Source: Planctomycetota bacterium (GTDB lineage Bacteria > Planctomycetota > UBA8742 > UBA2392). From it: a stretch of 64,000 bases of DNA. The notes under the pieces were generated by a model. That model was given only the letters and a program-made list of their open reading frames with translations, searched no databases and was not told the DNA's origin. The DNA is taken from contig JABTUE010000001.1 in assembly GCA_015075515.1 (NCBI GenBank), positions 949,001 to 1,013,000 on the forward strand. Direction: 5' to 3'. Shown here piece after piece: positions 16,202 through 25,109 of this stretch (positions are counted from its first letter, which is position 1; every line of letters begins with the position of its first letter). Position numbers and translations under genes: made by a program.

Positions 16202-19200
16202 ATGGCCGAACGAAACGATCCGCCGCCTGACTCCAATGACCAAGAACCCTTGGGCGACACGCGCCGCCTTGAGAAAGCCACCGAAGACATCGCATCGGGC
16301 GCCATAGACGGCACGTTGATGTCCATTGAGGCTCACACTGGCCAGCACCCCATGCCGGAAGACGAAGCCAGTGTCACCGACAGCCTGAAGAAAGCCAAAG
16401 GCGCGGGCCCGTTGCCCGCAACCATGTACGGCCCCACCCGGCCCGGCGAGGCCAGGGTAGGCAGCACCGCGGCCACGCAGTTCGGGCCCACCGACGTGGG
16501 TCGCCCGCCTTCGGGTGCCGTGCCGGCGGCCACGGGCGGCGCCAGCGGCAGCATAGGCACCGGCGGCGCCGCCGTCGCGCCCTTTGGCGGCAAGATCATG
16601 GTGGGCACGCGGGTCGGCCAGATTGAAGTGACCGGTGTGCTGGGCAAGGGCGGCATGGGCGAGGTGTTCCGGGGCTATCACCATGCCTTGGACATCCAGG
16701 TGGCAATCAAGGTTCTGCCCGATGAGCTTTCGCGCAATGATCTGGTGCGCCAGCGTTTTCTGCGCGAGGCGCGCCTGTGCGTGAAACTGGACCACTCCAA
16801 CATTGTGCGCGTCTACAACGTGGACGAGCACGCGGGCAACCTGTTTCTGGTTATGGAACTGATTGAAGGCACCGACGCCGCGAACATGCTCAAGAACGGC
16901 GGGCGCTTCAAGTACCGCCGCGCGCTGGAAATCGGCGCCGCATCCGCCGATGCCCTGGGCTATGCCCACGGCCAGGGCCTGGTGCACCGCGACGTCAAGC
17001 CTCACAACATCCTGCTGGGGCGCGACGACGGCAAGATCAAGCTTTCTGATTTTGGTCTGGCGCGCGCCGCGACCAGCAGCAGCCACCTGACCATGAGCGG
17101 CCAGATCATGGGCACGCCGCACTACATGTCGCCCGAACAGGCCGAATCCAAGGAAGTCACCGACAAGGCCGACGTCTATTCACTGGGCGTCACGCTGTAC
17201 CACATGCTGACGGGCGAAACGCCGTTTGTGGGCGACACGCCGATCAGCGTTGCCGTTCAGCATATCGCCAAGGAAATCCTGTATCCCGAGGCGCGTTTCG
17301 CGCCGTTCCCCAAGGAACTGGTGGCGGTGCTCAAGCGCATGACGGCCAAGGACCCGGCCAAGCGCTGCAGCGCCAAACAGGCCGCGGTGTGGCTGCGCAA
17401 ACTGGTCAGCATGGCACCCGCAGAAGACATCCAGGTCGCGCCCGACGCCATGGCCACGATCGCGCCTGTGGTGCGCGAAAGCCAGGCCTTTGAGGCCGCC
17501 GCCAAAGCCCGCGAAGAACAGGACGAACGCGCCCGCGAGGCCGCCCGCACCATGCTGGCGACCATGCGCGAGGTAGCGGCGATCCCTGCTACCCAGGCTG
17601 CCGCACCTGTTCAGGCCGCATCGCAGCCCCAGATCACGCCCATGCCGCAGAAGAAAAGCGGTGGCATTGCAGCCGCAGCGGCGGTTTTGTTGCTGCTGGG
17701 CGGCGGCGGGGCCGCGGCCTGGTGGTTCACGCTGGGTCCGGGCGCCAGCAAGACCGAAAACGCGCCGATTGTGGCTGGTTCCAACGGAGGTTCTTCGTCC
17801 GGCACCAACGGCGGCTCAAGTGTCACGCCGCCGGCCAACGACGGGCGTGCTACTCCGCCGGTCAACGGCAACCCTCCGGCCAACACCCAGCCTGACCGGC
17901 CGCCAGCCAACAACCAGCCGGATCGCCCGCCGACCAACACCCAGCCCGACAACCCGGTGGCAGAGGACGCCTTCATCAGCACCCAGCTTGATTCCGCCCG
18001 CGGTGAAATTGCTGGCGCCGGCAGCCTGGCCGATCTGCAGAAGGCCAAACAGCGGCTGGATCAGGTAAAGATCGAACTGGCCCGCGGCAGCGACCGCCAG
18101 CGCAACGAACACGCCGACCTCGAGCAGCGCTACCAGCGCCAGTTTGCCCTGCTGTCGGCGCGCGAGCACATCGCCGCCATGCGTACCGGGGTTGCCACCT
18201 ACACACGCGCGCGGGCGGGAGACCGTGCCACCGCAATTCTGGGCCTCAACAACGCCCTGGCGGGTGCCGAGGCTCTGGAAAAACTCACCATCCCCAGTGA
18301 AGTCGAGCCCCTGATCAGCGAAGACCGCAGCATGGTCCAGCGCGAGCTGGATCAGGCGCTGGCCGAGTTTGAAGGCGAAATTGTCGCCGAAGCCGCGGCC
18401 CTGGAAAGCAAAAAGAAGTTCAACGAAGCCGCCGAATCACTGGGGCAGTTGCTGGCGCTCAAGGTCAAGTCCGAGAGCAACGACGCGCTGAAAACCCGGC
18501 GCGCCGAACTTCAGACCCGCGGTCGCCACGCGGCGATTCTGGGCGCGCTCGAACGTGCCACAGCCGGCGACTGGGGCAAACTGTCCGAGGCCGACCGTCT
18601 GCTCGAGGATTGTGAAAAGGCCGGTGTGCCCCAAGCCTTGGCCTCGGCACACGCGTCGGTGCGCAAGACGGTTCGTGACGCCATTGCCGCGCGCTTTGAC
18701 GAGGTGCTGGCCGGGTCGGTCAAGTCAGCCGAAGAGGGCAGCTTTGCCGCCGCCAAGGCGGCGCTGGAATCCTGCGACGAAATGCCGCTGAACTCGGACC
18801 AGAAAGTGCGCCTGGCCGACGAGGTGTTTTTTCTGAACCTGCGCGAGCAGATTTTCCTGGCCGACAAGTGCATCAGCGACGGCAAACTGACGGACGCCAA
18901 GACGCGCCTGGATGACGCCAAGGGCCGCATGGACGGCGCCGCCCAGCGCGCCGTGCCCGTGCAGGTCGCCCAGCGCTATGAAACCGTGCGCAACCGGTTT
19001 GACGCGCAGCTTTCCCAGAAGTTTGAAAACCTGCTGGCCGCGGCCGAAGCCGACATGAAGGAACGCGACTTTGCCGGCGCGGGCAAGAACCTGGCCGAAG
19101 CCGACAAGCTGCCGTTGACACGCGACCAGCGCAACCGGCTGGAGGACTTCAAGGACGCCAACGAACAGGCACTGGCCGCCCACGTGGTGGAACTGATTGA

Positions 19201-20965
19201 CCTGGTCGAAAAATCTCTGGACGCCGGCGACTTTGATTCGGCGCGCGAAGCCCTGGACAAGGCCAACGCCATGCCGATTCCGGACGACGCCCAGAAGAAG
19301 CTGGTGGCGTTGCAGGCACGCTTTTCGGCCGAGGCGATCCGCCGCCATGGCGAGCTTCTGGCCGCGGGCGAGAAAGCGCTGGAAGACCGGCGGTATGAAG
19401 CCGTGCAGGACGCCCTCAAGGACATGGCCCGCGTGCCCGTCGAGGAAACCCGGCGCGTCAAGGAGCGCGAACTGGCCGAACGCCACGACCGCACCCTGGC
19501 CGAAGATTGCAACGGGCGCCTCAAGACCGCCGACAAGCACATGGAGGACGGCCGGTTCAAGGAAGCCCGCAACTCGATTGACAGCGCCCAGGGTCTGCCG
19601 CTGACGGCTGAATTGCGTGAAAAGGTCAAACGCAAGAACGAGGCGCTGGACAGCCGCATTGAATCCACGCTGGCTGACCTGCTGAAAAAATCGGCTGACA
19701 ACTGCCAGTCGCGCGACTTTGCTGAAAGCGCCCGCAACCTGGCCGATGCCGAGGCCATGCGTGACGTGCTCAAGCAGGCGCAACTGATCCGGCTTTCCGA
19801 CGCGCAGGACGCGCACCGCAAGGCGCTGCGCACCTATGTGGACGAACTGTTCCGCGAACTGCAGTCGGCTGTGGACCGCGGGCTGGAAAGCTCCGGCCGC
19901 GACGTGGTCGCCAAGCTGGAAAAACTGCCGCTCACCGAGGCCGACAAGAACCGGTTGAAGAACCTGTCCAGCGCCCTGACCGGCGAAACCGAGGCCGCGC
20001 GTCTGGCGCGTATGCCCGAACATCTCAAGAAGCTGTCCGGTGACCGTTATTGCAAGTCGGAGCAGTTGATCAAGGTGGGCGAGCAGATCACGTCGCTGTT
20101 TGCCACCGCCGACGGCAAGTTCGGCGCCGTCGGCACCGACACCGGCAAGGTCATTTTCTACAACCTCAAGCGCGGCACACAGCTCGGCCAGAGCACCAGC
20201 GGTCGGCGCAAGGTGACCAGCATCTGCGTCAGTTCCAACGGCGCCTACGCCGTGGCCGGCAACGACGACGGCGCACTGGTCATGTTTGACGCGGAAAACT
20301 CGTTCCGCGCCCGCACGCTCGACGGCGTGGGTGACGTCGTCACTGGCACGGCGTTTTCGCCCGACGGCAAGGTTCTGTATGTGCTCAGCCGCAAGGGCGA
20401 AATCACCCGCTACAACGCCACCAACGGCTCGAAGCTGGGCAGCACACCTACCGGCATTGACCGCGCCCTGGCCTTTGCTTTGTCGCCCGACGGCGCGCAT
20501 ATCGCCGCCGGCGGCCGTGACGCCAAGATCGCCGTGTTTGACGCGCAGCGCATGGTGCTGCGCGAAACGCTGGAATGTTTCGGCGACGACCAGATCCAGA
20601 GCCTTAACTTTTCGGCCGACAGCCGTCAGCTTGTTGCTGGCAGTATCGGCAATGATGTCGCGATCTGGGACACCCAGCGCCTGACCAAAAAACCGCTGCG
20701 CCAGTGCAAGGGCCTGTCCGAATGGCTGCGCGGCGCCGGGTTTTCGGCCGATGGCCGGCGCGCAGCTGCTCTGGACAACGAAAAGCGGCTGGTGGTCTGG
20801 GACGCTGCCAGCGGCACCGAACTCAAAAAGATCGAGTTCTCGGCCCTGCACGACAAGGGCAAGAGCCTGGTGGTCACCGCGGGCTGGATCGCGCCCGACG
20901 GAACCGTTCTGATCGGAACCCGCGAGGGCGACCTGATCCACATGACCGTGCGCAGTGCCAACTGA
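16202..20965 (+). CDS. Giant membrane-spanning Ser/Thr protein kinase with 54-residue repeats and WD40 propeller
   Basis: The protein has 1587 residues. A low-complexity N-terminus (1-140) is followed by a Hanks-type kinase domain (about 141-400). It has the Gly loop GKGGMGEV near 149, the HRD catalytic loop at 262-264 with Lys266, DFG at 283-285 and 'GTPHYMSPEQAES' as activation segment end. All key residues are present, so it should be active. A membrane helix lies at about 487-511, then a Pro/Asn/Gln linker with 'PPANxQPDRPP' repeats. Residues about 590-1280 are highly charged helical repeats. Five units start exactly 54 residues apart (952, 1006, 1060, 1114, 1168). A WD40-type propeller (about 1287-1587) ends the protein. 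It likely senses something outside the membrane and signals by phosphorylation inside. Confidence 0.9.
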   Translation: MAERNDPPPDSNDQEPLGDTRRLEKATEDIASGAIDGTLMSIEAHTGQHPMPEDEASVTDSLKKAKGAGPLPATMYGPTRPGEARVGSTAATQFGPTDVGRPPSGAVPAATGGASGSIGTGGAAVAPFGGKIMVGTRVGQIEVTGVLGKGGMGEVFRGYHHALDIQVAIKVLPDELSRNDLVRQRFLREARLCVKLDHSNIVRVYNVDEHAGNLFLVMELIEGTDAANMLKNGGRFKYRRALEIGAASADALGYAHGQGLVHRDVKPHNILLGRDDGKIKLSDFGLARAATSSSHLTMSGQIMGTPHYMSPEQAESKEVTDKADVYSLGVTLYHMLTGETPFVGDTPISVAVQHIAKEILYPEARFAPFPKELVAVLKRMTAKDPAKRCSAKQAAVWLRKLVSMAPAEDIQVAPDAMATIAPVVRESQAFEAAAKAREEQDERAREAARTMLATMREVAAIPATQAAAPVQAASQPQITPMPQKKSGGIAAAAAVLLLLGGGGAAAWWFTLGPGASKTENAPIVAGSNGGSSSGTNGGSSVTPPANDGRATPPVNGNPPANTQPDRPPANNQPDRPPTNTQPDNPVAEDAFISTQLDSARGEIAGAGSLADLQKAKQRLDQVKIELARGSDRQRNEHADLEQRYQRQFALLSAREHIAAMRTGVATYTRARAGDRATAILGLNNALAGAEALEKLTIPSEVEPLISEDRSMVQRELDQALAEFEGEIVAEAAALESKKKFNEAAESLGQLLALKVKSESNDALKTRRAELQTRGRHAAILGALERATAGDWGKLSEADRLLEDCEKAGVPQALASAHASVRKTVRDAIAARFDEVLAGSVKSAEEGSFAAAKAALESCDEMPLNSDQKVRLADEVFFLNLREQIFLADKCISDGKLTDAKTRLDDAKGRMDGAAQRAVPVQVAQRYETVRNRFDAQLSQKFENLLAAAEADMKERDFAGAGKNLAEADKLPLTRDQRNRLEDFKDANEQALAAHVVELIDLVEKSLDAGDFDSAREALDKANAMPIPDDAQKKLVALQARFSAEAIRRHGELLAAGEKALEDRRYEAVQDALKDMARVPVEETRRVKERELAERHDRTLAEDCNGRLKTADKHMEDGRFKEARNSIDSAQGLPLTAELREKVKRKNEALDSRIESTLADLLKKSADNCQSRDFAESARNLADAEAMRDVLKQAQLIRLSDAQDAHRKALRTYVDELFRELQSAVDRGLESSGRDVVAKLEKLPLTEADKNRLKNLSSALTGETEAARLARMPEHLKKLSGDRYCKSEQLIKVGEQITSLFATADGKFGAVGTDTGKVIFYNLKRGTQLGQSTSGRRKVTSICVSSNGAYAVAGNDDGALVMFDAENSFRARTLDGVGDVVTGTAFSPDGKVLYVLSRKGEITRYNATNGSKLGSTPTGIDRALAFALSPDGAHIAAGGRDAKIAVFDAQRMVLRETLECFGDDQIQSLNFSADSRQLVAGSIGNDVAIWDTQRLTKKPLRQCKGLSEWLRGAGFSADGRRAAALDNEKRLVVWDAASGTELKKIEFSALHDKGKSLVVTAGWIAPDGTVLIGTREGDLIHMTVRSAN

Positions 20966-20969
20966 CAGC

Positions 20970-21000
20970 GTGCCGGCGTGAGGTTTTGCCCCGCCGGCAC
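20970..21000. other. Stem-loop after the giant kinase gene
   Basis: Nine base pairs (20970-20978 with 20992-21000) enclose a 13-base loop containing TTTT. No T-run follows, so terminator function is uncertain. It lies between the kinase stop and the next start. Confidence 0.35.
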
Positions 21001-21053
21001 ACTACACATGACCGCCCTTGCGGCCTGTTGCTGTTTTCACGGAGACTCACCCG

Positions 21054-22862
21054 ATGCATGCCCTGCGCGCCGGTACCCTGGTTGTGGCCTGTTTGCTGGC
21101 CCTTTCCGCCCTGTGTTCCGTGATCGTCCTGTCCCAGGACGAGCCGCCCCAACCCGCACCCGAACTCAAGCAGCCGCCGCGCCCCGTTGACCCCCGCGCC
21201 CACCGCGTGGGTGAACTCGTGCCCGATGTCGAGTTTACCGACCTGGACGGCAAGGCCGGTCGTTTGTCTGACTATCGCGGCAAGCCGCTGGTTGTGGCCA
21301 TGACCAACGCCGGCTGCCCGATCTGCAAAAAATACGCCCCGACCCTGGCCGAACTGCACCAGGAACTGGCGGAAAAGGGCGTTGCCCTGCTGCTGGTCAA
21401 CGCCAGCGGCGACACCGAAAAAGCCATGAAAGACGCCGTGGCGCGCTTTCAGTTCAAGGCCCGCTATGTGCCGGACTCCAAGAGCACGCTGGCCTCGGCG
21501 CTGGGCGCCAACAGCACCGGCGACTGCTTTCTGCTCGATGGCGCGCGCACGCTGGTGTACCGCGGCGCGGTGGACGACCAGTACGGGCTGGGCTACGCAC
21601 TGGACAAACCGCGCCTGAACTATCTGCGCGATGCCGTGGCGGCGCTGCTGGCCGGGTCGTTGCCGTACCATCGCGCGACCTGGGCACCGGGTTGCGACCT
21701 TGAGTTCAAGCCGGCGGCCGGGACAACCACCATCACCTGGCACAACCGTGTCAGCCGCATCATTGAGCAGAACTGCCAGGAATGCCACCGCGCCGGCGAA
21801 AACGGCCCGTTCGAATTGATGACCTACGCCGATGTCAAACAGAACGCGCCCACCATCAAGCGCGAGGTGCGCAAGGGCACCATGCCGCCCTGGTTTGCCA
21901 GCAAGGAGCACGGCGACTGGTACAACGACCGCAGCCTGTCCGAACGCGACAAGACCGACCTGATCCGCTGGATTGATGGCGGTATGCCCGAAGGCGACGC
22001 TGCTGACGCCGCCGCCGCCCGCGCCTGGCCCCAGGGCTGGCGCATTGGCAAACCCGACGACATCGTGACCATTCCCAGGGAGTACAAAATTCCGGCCAAA
22101 GGCACCGTGCCCTACCAGTACAGCACGATCGTGACCGAGTTCGGCGAAGACCGATGGGTCCAGGCCATGGAGGTGCGCCCCACAGCACCCCAGGCCGTGC
22201 ACCACGTTCTGATTTTCCTGCTGTATCCCATGAACCACCCCCGCGCCAAGGAACAGCCCGACGACCGCGGCGGCACGCGCGGCTACTTCATGGGCATGGT
22301 GCCCGGCCAGGGTCATGTGGTGTTTCCCCACGGCCAGGGCAAGTTTCTGCCCAAGGGCGCCCGCATGGTGTTCCAGATTCACTACACCACCAACGGTGAA
22401 GAAATGGTGGATCGCACCAGCCTGGGCATCATCTGGTGCAAGGAACGTCCCGCCACGGAAATCAAGACCATCGGCATCAGCAACGAAAACTTCCGCATCC
22501 CGCCTGGTGCCGATAACCACGAGGTGCGCGCCGCCCGCAAGCTGACCAGGGCCATGCGCGTTGAAAGTTTCATGCCCCACATGCACGTGCGCGGCAAGGC
22601 CTACCGGTACGAGGTGGAGTACCCCGACGGTCGGCGCGAGACATTGCTGGATATCCCGCGTTATGACTTCAACTGGCAGTTGCTGTACATCCTGCGCGAG
22701 CCCAAAGATCTGCCCAGGGGCAGTATCCTGATCTGCACCGGCTGGTTCGACAACAGTGACAAGAACCCGGCCAACCCGGACCCCAGGGCCGAAGTGCGCT
22801 TTGGCGAACAGACCTGGGACGAAATGCAGATCGGTTACGTCAACGGTTACGAGATCGAGTAG
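21054..22862 (+). CDS. Redoxin - cytochrome c - copper monooxygenase-like fusion protein
   Basis: The ATG at 21054 follows GGAGA and begins a hydrophobic signal segment. The 602-residue protein combines three modules. The first is an AhpC/TSA-thioredoxin-like domain (about 50-205) with Cys88-Pro-Ile-Cys91. The second is a haem c motif CQECH at 241-245 inside 'IIEQNCQECHRAGENGPFELMTYADV'. The third is a C-terminal part (about 325-600) resembling copper type II ascorbate-dependent monooxygenases, with His383-His384 and His509-x-His511 as likely copper ligands. Such fusions are known mainly from environmental bacteria and have no settled function. Redox chemistry outside the cytoplasm is inferred. 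Confidence 0.75.
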   Translation: MHALRAGTLVVACLLALSALCSVIVLSQDEPPQPAPELKQPPRPVDPRAHRVGELVPDVEFTDLDGKAGRLSDYRGKPLVVAMTNAGCPICKKYAPTLAELHQELAEKGVALLLVNASGDTEKAMKDAVARFQFKARYVPDSKSTLASALGANSTGDCFLLDGARTLVYRGAVDDQYGLGYALDKPRLNYLRDAVAALLAGSLPYHRATWAPGCDLEFKPAAGTTTITWHNRVSRIIEQNCQECHRAGENGPFELMTYADVKQNAPTIKREVRKGTMPPWFASKEHGDWYNDRSLSERDKTDLIRWIDGGMPEGDAADAAAARAWPQGWRIGKPDDIVTIPREYKIPAKGTVPYQYSTIVTEFGEDRWVQAMEVRPTAPQAVHHVLIFLLYPMNHPRAKEQPDDRGGTRGYFMGMVPGQGHVVFPHGQGKFLPKGARMVFQIHYTTNGEEMVDRTSLGIIWCKERPATEIKTIGISNENFRIPPGADNHEVRAARKLTRAMRVESFMPHMHVRGKAYRYEVEYPDGRRETLLDIPRYDFNWQLLYILREPKDLPRGSILICTGWFDNSDKNPANPDPRAEVRFGEQTWDEMQIGYVNGYEIE

Positions 22863-22870
22863 CGCCCCGT

Positions 22871-23530
22871 TCAGCCAAGCTGCCGGGCCAGCTTCTGCAC
22901 GTCGAGATCATGCAGGCTGGCGATCTCGACGTCGGCGTGGGCGATGTCGTACTTGCCCTTGTTGCCCTCGTGCACGCCCACGACTTTCATGCCGGCGGCC
23001 TTGGCGGCGCGCACGCCGCTGGGGCTGTCTTCGATGGCCAGGCAGTTGGCGGGGGCAACACCCAGGTTTTCGGCGGCGATCAGAAACGGCATCGGGTCAG
23101 GTTTGCCGCGCTCGTACATGTCGCAGGCCACGATGTCGCGAAACAGGTGGCCGATCTCCAGCGCGTTGATCACGGCGCTGGCCTGGGTGCTGGTGCTGCC
23201 CGTGACCAGGGCGATCGGCGCCAGCCTGGCCGTTTCGTGAACCTTTTCCACCGCGCCCGGCAGGGGCGGCACGGTGGCCAGTCTGGGGATGTATTCCCGG
23301 TCGAAGGTTTCCTTGATGCGGGCCACATCCTCGGGGGTCAGCGCGTACAGCGCCACCATGTTGCGGTAGAAATCCAGTTCACTCTGGCCCAGAAGTTTTT
23401 CGAACAGGTCGGCCGGAAGTTCAATGCCGGCGGCCTCGCGAAAGGCCTTGAGCATGACCTCCCACACGACACGTTCGGTGTCAACGATCGTGCCGTCCAT
23501 ATCCCAGAAAATGGCGTCAAACATGGGCAT
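22871..23530 (-). CDS. HAD-superfamily hydrolase, beta-phosphoglucomutase/phosphatase type
   Basis: The 219-residue protein starts at the ATG at 23530, with GAGG about ten bases upstream. Motif I is 'FWDMDGTIVDTE' (nucleophile Asp10, acid/base Asp12). Motif II is 'IALVTGSTS'. Motif III Lys sits in 'YERGKPDPMPFL', and motif IV is 'CLAIEDSPSGVRAAKAAG'. A helical type I cap lies at about residues 20-95. This subgroup dephosphorylates sugar phosphates or phosphoglycolate, or acts as a phosphoglucomutase; the substrate cannot be told here. It is convergent with the redoxin fusion gene (8-base gap). Confidence 0.85.
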   Translation of the reverse strand: MPMFDAIFWDMDGTIVDTERVVWEVMLKAFREAAGIELPADLFEKLLGQSELDFYRNMVALYALTPEDVARIKETFDREYIPRLATVPPLPGAVEKVHETARLAPIALVTGSTSTQASAVINALEIGHLFRDIVACDMYERGKPDPMPFLIAAENLGVAPANCLAIEDSPSGVRAAKAAGMKVVGVHEGNKGKYDIAHADVEIASLHDLDVQKLARQLG

Positions 23531-23620
23531 CGGTTCAAGCCTCAAAATGAAGATGCCGCGAGATGCTGGAATGTTCAGTCCGCGCGGCATCCTGAATCTG
23601 GAATCCCCAATCCCGACTCG

Positions 23621-25015
23621 CTACTTCAGCGCCTTTGCCTCCTCCATCAGCGCCTCGATGTCTTCCACGGTTTTGACCGCGTCTTTGGTCAGCACGTCGG
23701 GCTGGCCTGTGGTCACCAGCACGTCGTCTTCAATCCGCACGCCGATGCCCCGGTATTTGTTGGGCACGTCGTCGCGGTCGGCGGCAATGTACAGACCGGG
23801 CTCAATCGTCAGCACGCAGCCTGGGCGCAGCGGCACCCAGTTGTCGCCGTTTTTGTAATCGCCCACGTCGTGCACATCCATGCCCAGCCAGTGGCTGGTG
23901 TTGTGCATGTAAAACTCGCGATAGGTCCTGGGCGCCTTGTCCTTGGCCGGATCTTTTTTCTTGTTCTTGACGTCTTCGTCCCACTGGTTCTGGGTGGCGA
24001 TGATTTCTTTGGGGTCGCCCGACAGCAGGCCCATCGCCACCATGCCTTCGGTCAGCACCTCAACCGCGCGGTTGTGCGCGTCACGGTAGCTGACGCCGGG
24101 GCGGCACAGCTTGATTGCTTCAAGCTGGGCCTTGAGCACCCAATTGTAAACCTCGGCTTGGGGTTCGCTGAACTTGCCGTTGACCGGCCAGGTTCTGGTG
24201 ATGTCGGCGCTGTAAAAGCCGTACTCGCTGCCGGCGTCCACCAGAATCAGGTCGCCGTCACGCAGCAGCGCGTTGTTTTCGTGATAGTGCAGGATGTTGG
24301 CGTTGTCACCCGCCGCCACGATGCTGCCGTACCCGTTGCGGTGACAGCCGTTCTTGCGGAAGATGTACTCGATTTCGGCCTGCACTTCGTACTCGCGCAT
24401 GCCGGGCCGGGTCATGCGCATGCCGTGGTTGTGGGCCTCGGCGGTAATGCGGCATGCCTGACGCATGTAGCGCAGGTCATCGTCGTTTTTGATCAGGCGC
24501 ATTTCGTGCAGTATGCGCGCGGGGTCGTGCAGCTCGGTGGGCGCGTTGTAGCCCTGGCGCTTCATGGCGCGCACGCGGTTCAGCCAGCCGGTCACACGTT
24601 CGTCAAAGGCAGTGTTTTCGCCCAGGCGCACGTACAGGCGTTGAACGTTGCGCAGATAATCGGGCACCTTCTGGTCTATTTCTTCCAGTGTAAAGGCGGC
24701 ATCGGCGCCGTATCTGGCTTTTGCGCCCTCGGGCCCGGCGCGGCGGCCGTTCCAGATCTCCATCAGTTTGTCGCGCTTGGGCACGAACAGCACAAAGCGG
24801 TGTTCGCCGGCGTCCTTGCACAGCAGCGCCAGCGCGCCGGGTTCTTCAAAGCCGGTCAGGTAAAAGAAATCGCTGTGCTGGCGATAGTCGTGGTGCACGT
24901 CGCCGTTGCGCAGGTATTCGGGCGCGGCAGGAAAAATCGCCACGCCGGGCTGCATTTCGGCCAGCAGGCGGTCGCGGCGGCGCTTGAACACGGCAGGGTC
25001 AAACTCATAGGCCAT
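23621..25015 (-). CDS. pepP: Xaa-Pro aminopeptidase (M24 metallopeptidase)
   Basis: This 464-residue protein removes N-terminal residues preceding proline. The N-terminal creatinase-like domain (about 1-165) contains 'HSDFFYLTGFEEPGALALL'. The catalytic pita-bread domain carries the five metal ligands Asp260, Asp271, His375, Glu405 and Glu429 in the expected contexts ('LVDAGSEYGFYSADITRTWP', 'HNTSHWLGMDVHDVG', 'IEPGLYI', 'RIEDDVLV'). A Lys-rich insertion lies at 349-362. The ATG at 25015 follows GGGAG. A strong terminator of the gene upstream on the same strand separates the two, so it is its own transcription unit, possibly with the HAD gene. Confidence 0.92.
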   Translation of the reverse strand: MAYEFDPAVFKRRRDRLLAEMQPGVAIFPAAPEYLRNGDVHHDYRQHSDFFYLTGFEEPGALALLCKDAGEHRFVLFVPKRDKLMEIWNGRRAGPEGAKARYGADAAFTLEEIDQKVPDYLRNVQRLYVRLGENTAFDERVTGWLNRVRAMKRQGYNAPTELHDPARILHEMRLIKNDDDLRYMRQACRITAEAHNHGMRMTRPGMREYEVQAEIEYIFRKNGCHRNGYGSIVAAGDNANILHYHENNALLRDGDLILVDAGSEYGFYSADITRTWPVNGKFSEPQAEVYNWVLKAQLEAIKLCRPGVSYRDAHNRAVEVLTEGMVAMGLLSGDPKEIIATQNQWDEDVKNKKKDPAKDKAPRTYREFYMHNTSHWLGMDVHDVGDYKNGDNWVPLRPGCVLTIEPGLYIAADRDDVPNKYRGIGVRIEDDVLVTTGQPDVLTKDAVKTVEDIEALMEEAKALK

Positions 25016-25056
25016 GGCGGCACTCCCGTTATCTGACCGAAGTGTAGCCCGCAGCC

Positions 25057-25087
25057 AAAAAAAGGACAGGCACCGAAGTGCCTGTCC
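25057..25087 (-). terminator. Strong intrinsic terminator with a UUCG tetraloop
   Basis: On the minus strand a perfect 10-bp stem, GGACAGGCAC with GTGCCTGTCC (25064-25073 and 25078-25087), closes a TTCG loop and is followed by seven T residues (25057-25063). It ends the transcript of the large surface protein gene. Confidence 0.9.
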
Positions 25088-25109
25088 CGGATGTCGCGTA
25101 CCTGCTTCA

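Noticed and set aside
17860..17950. Short direct DNA repeats suggesting a CRISPR-like or satellite array
   Set aside because: They encode the Pro/Asn/Gln linker of the giant kinase in frame. There are no spacers of constant length.
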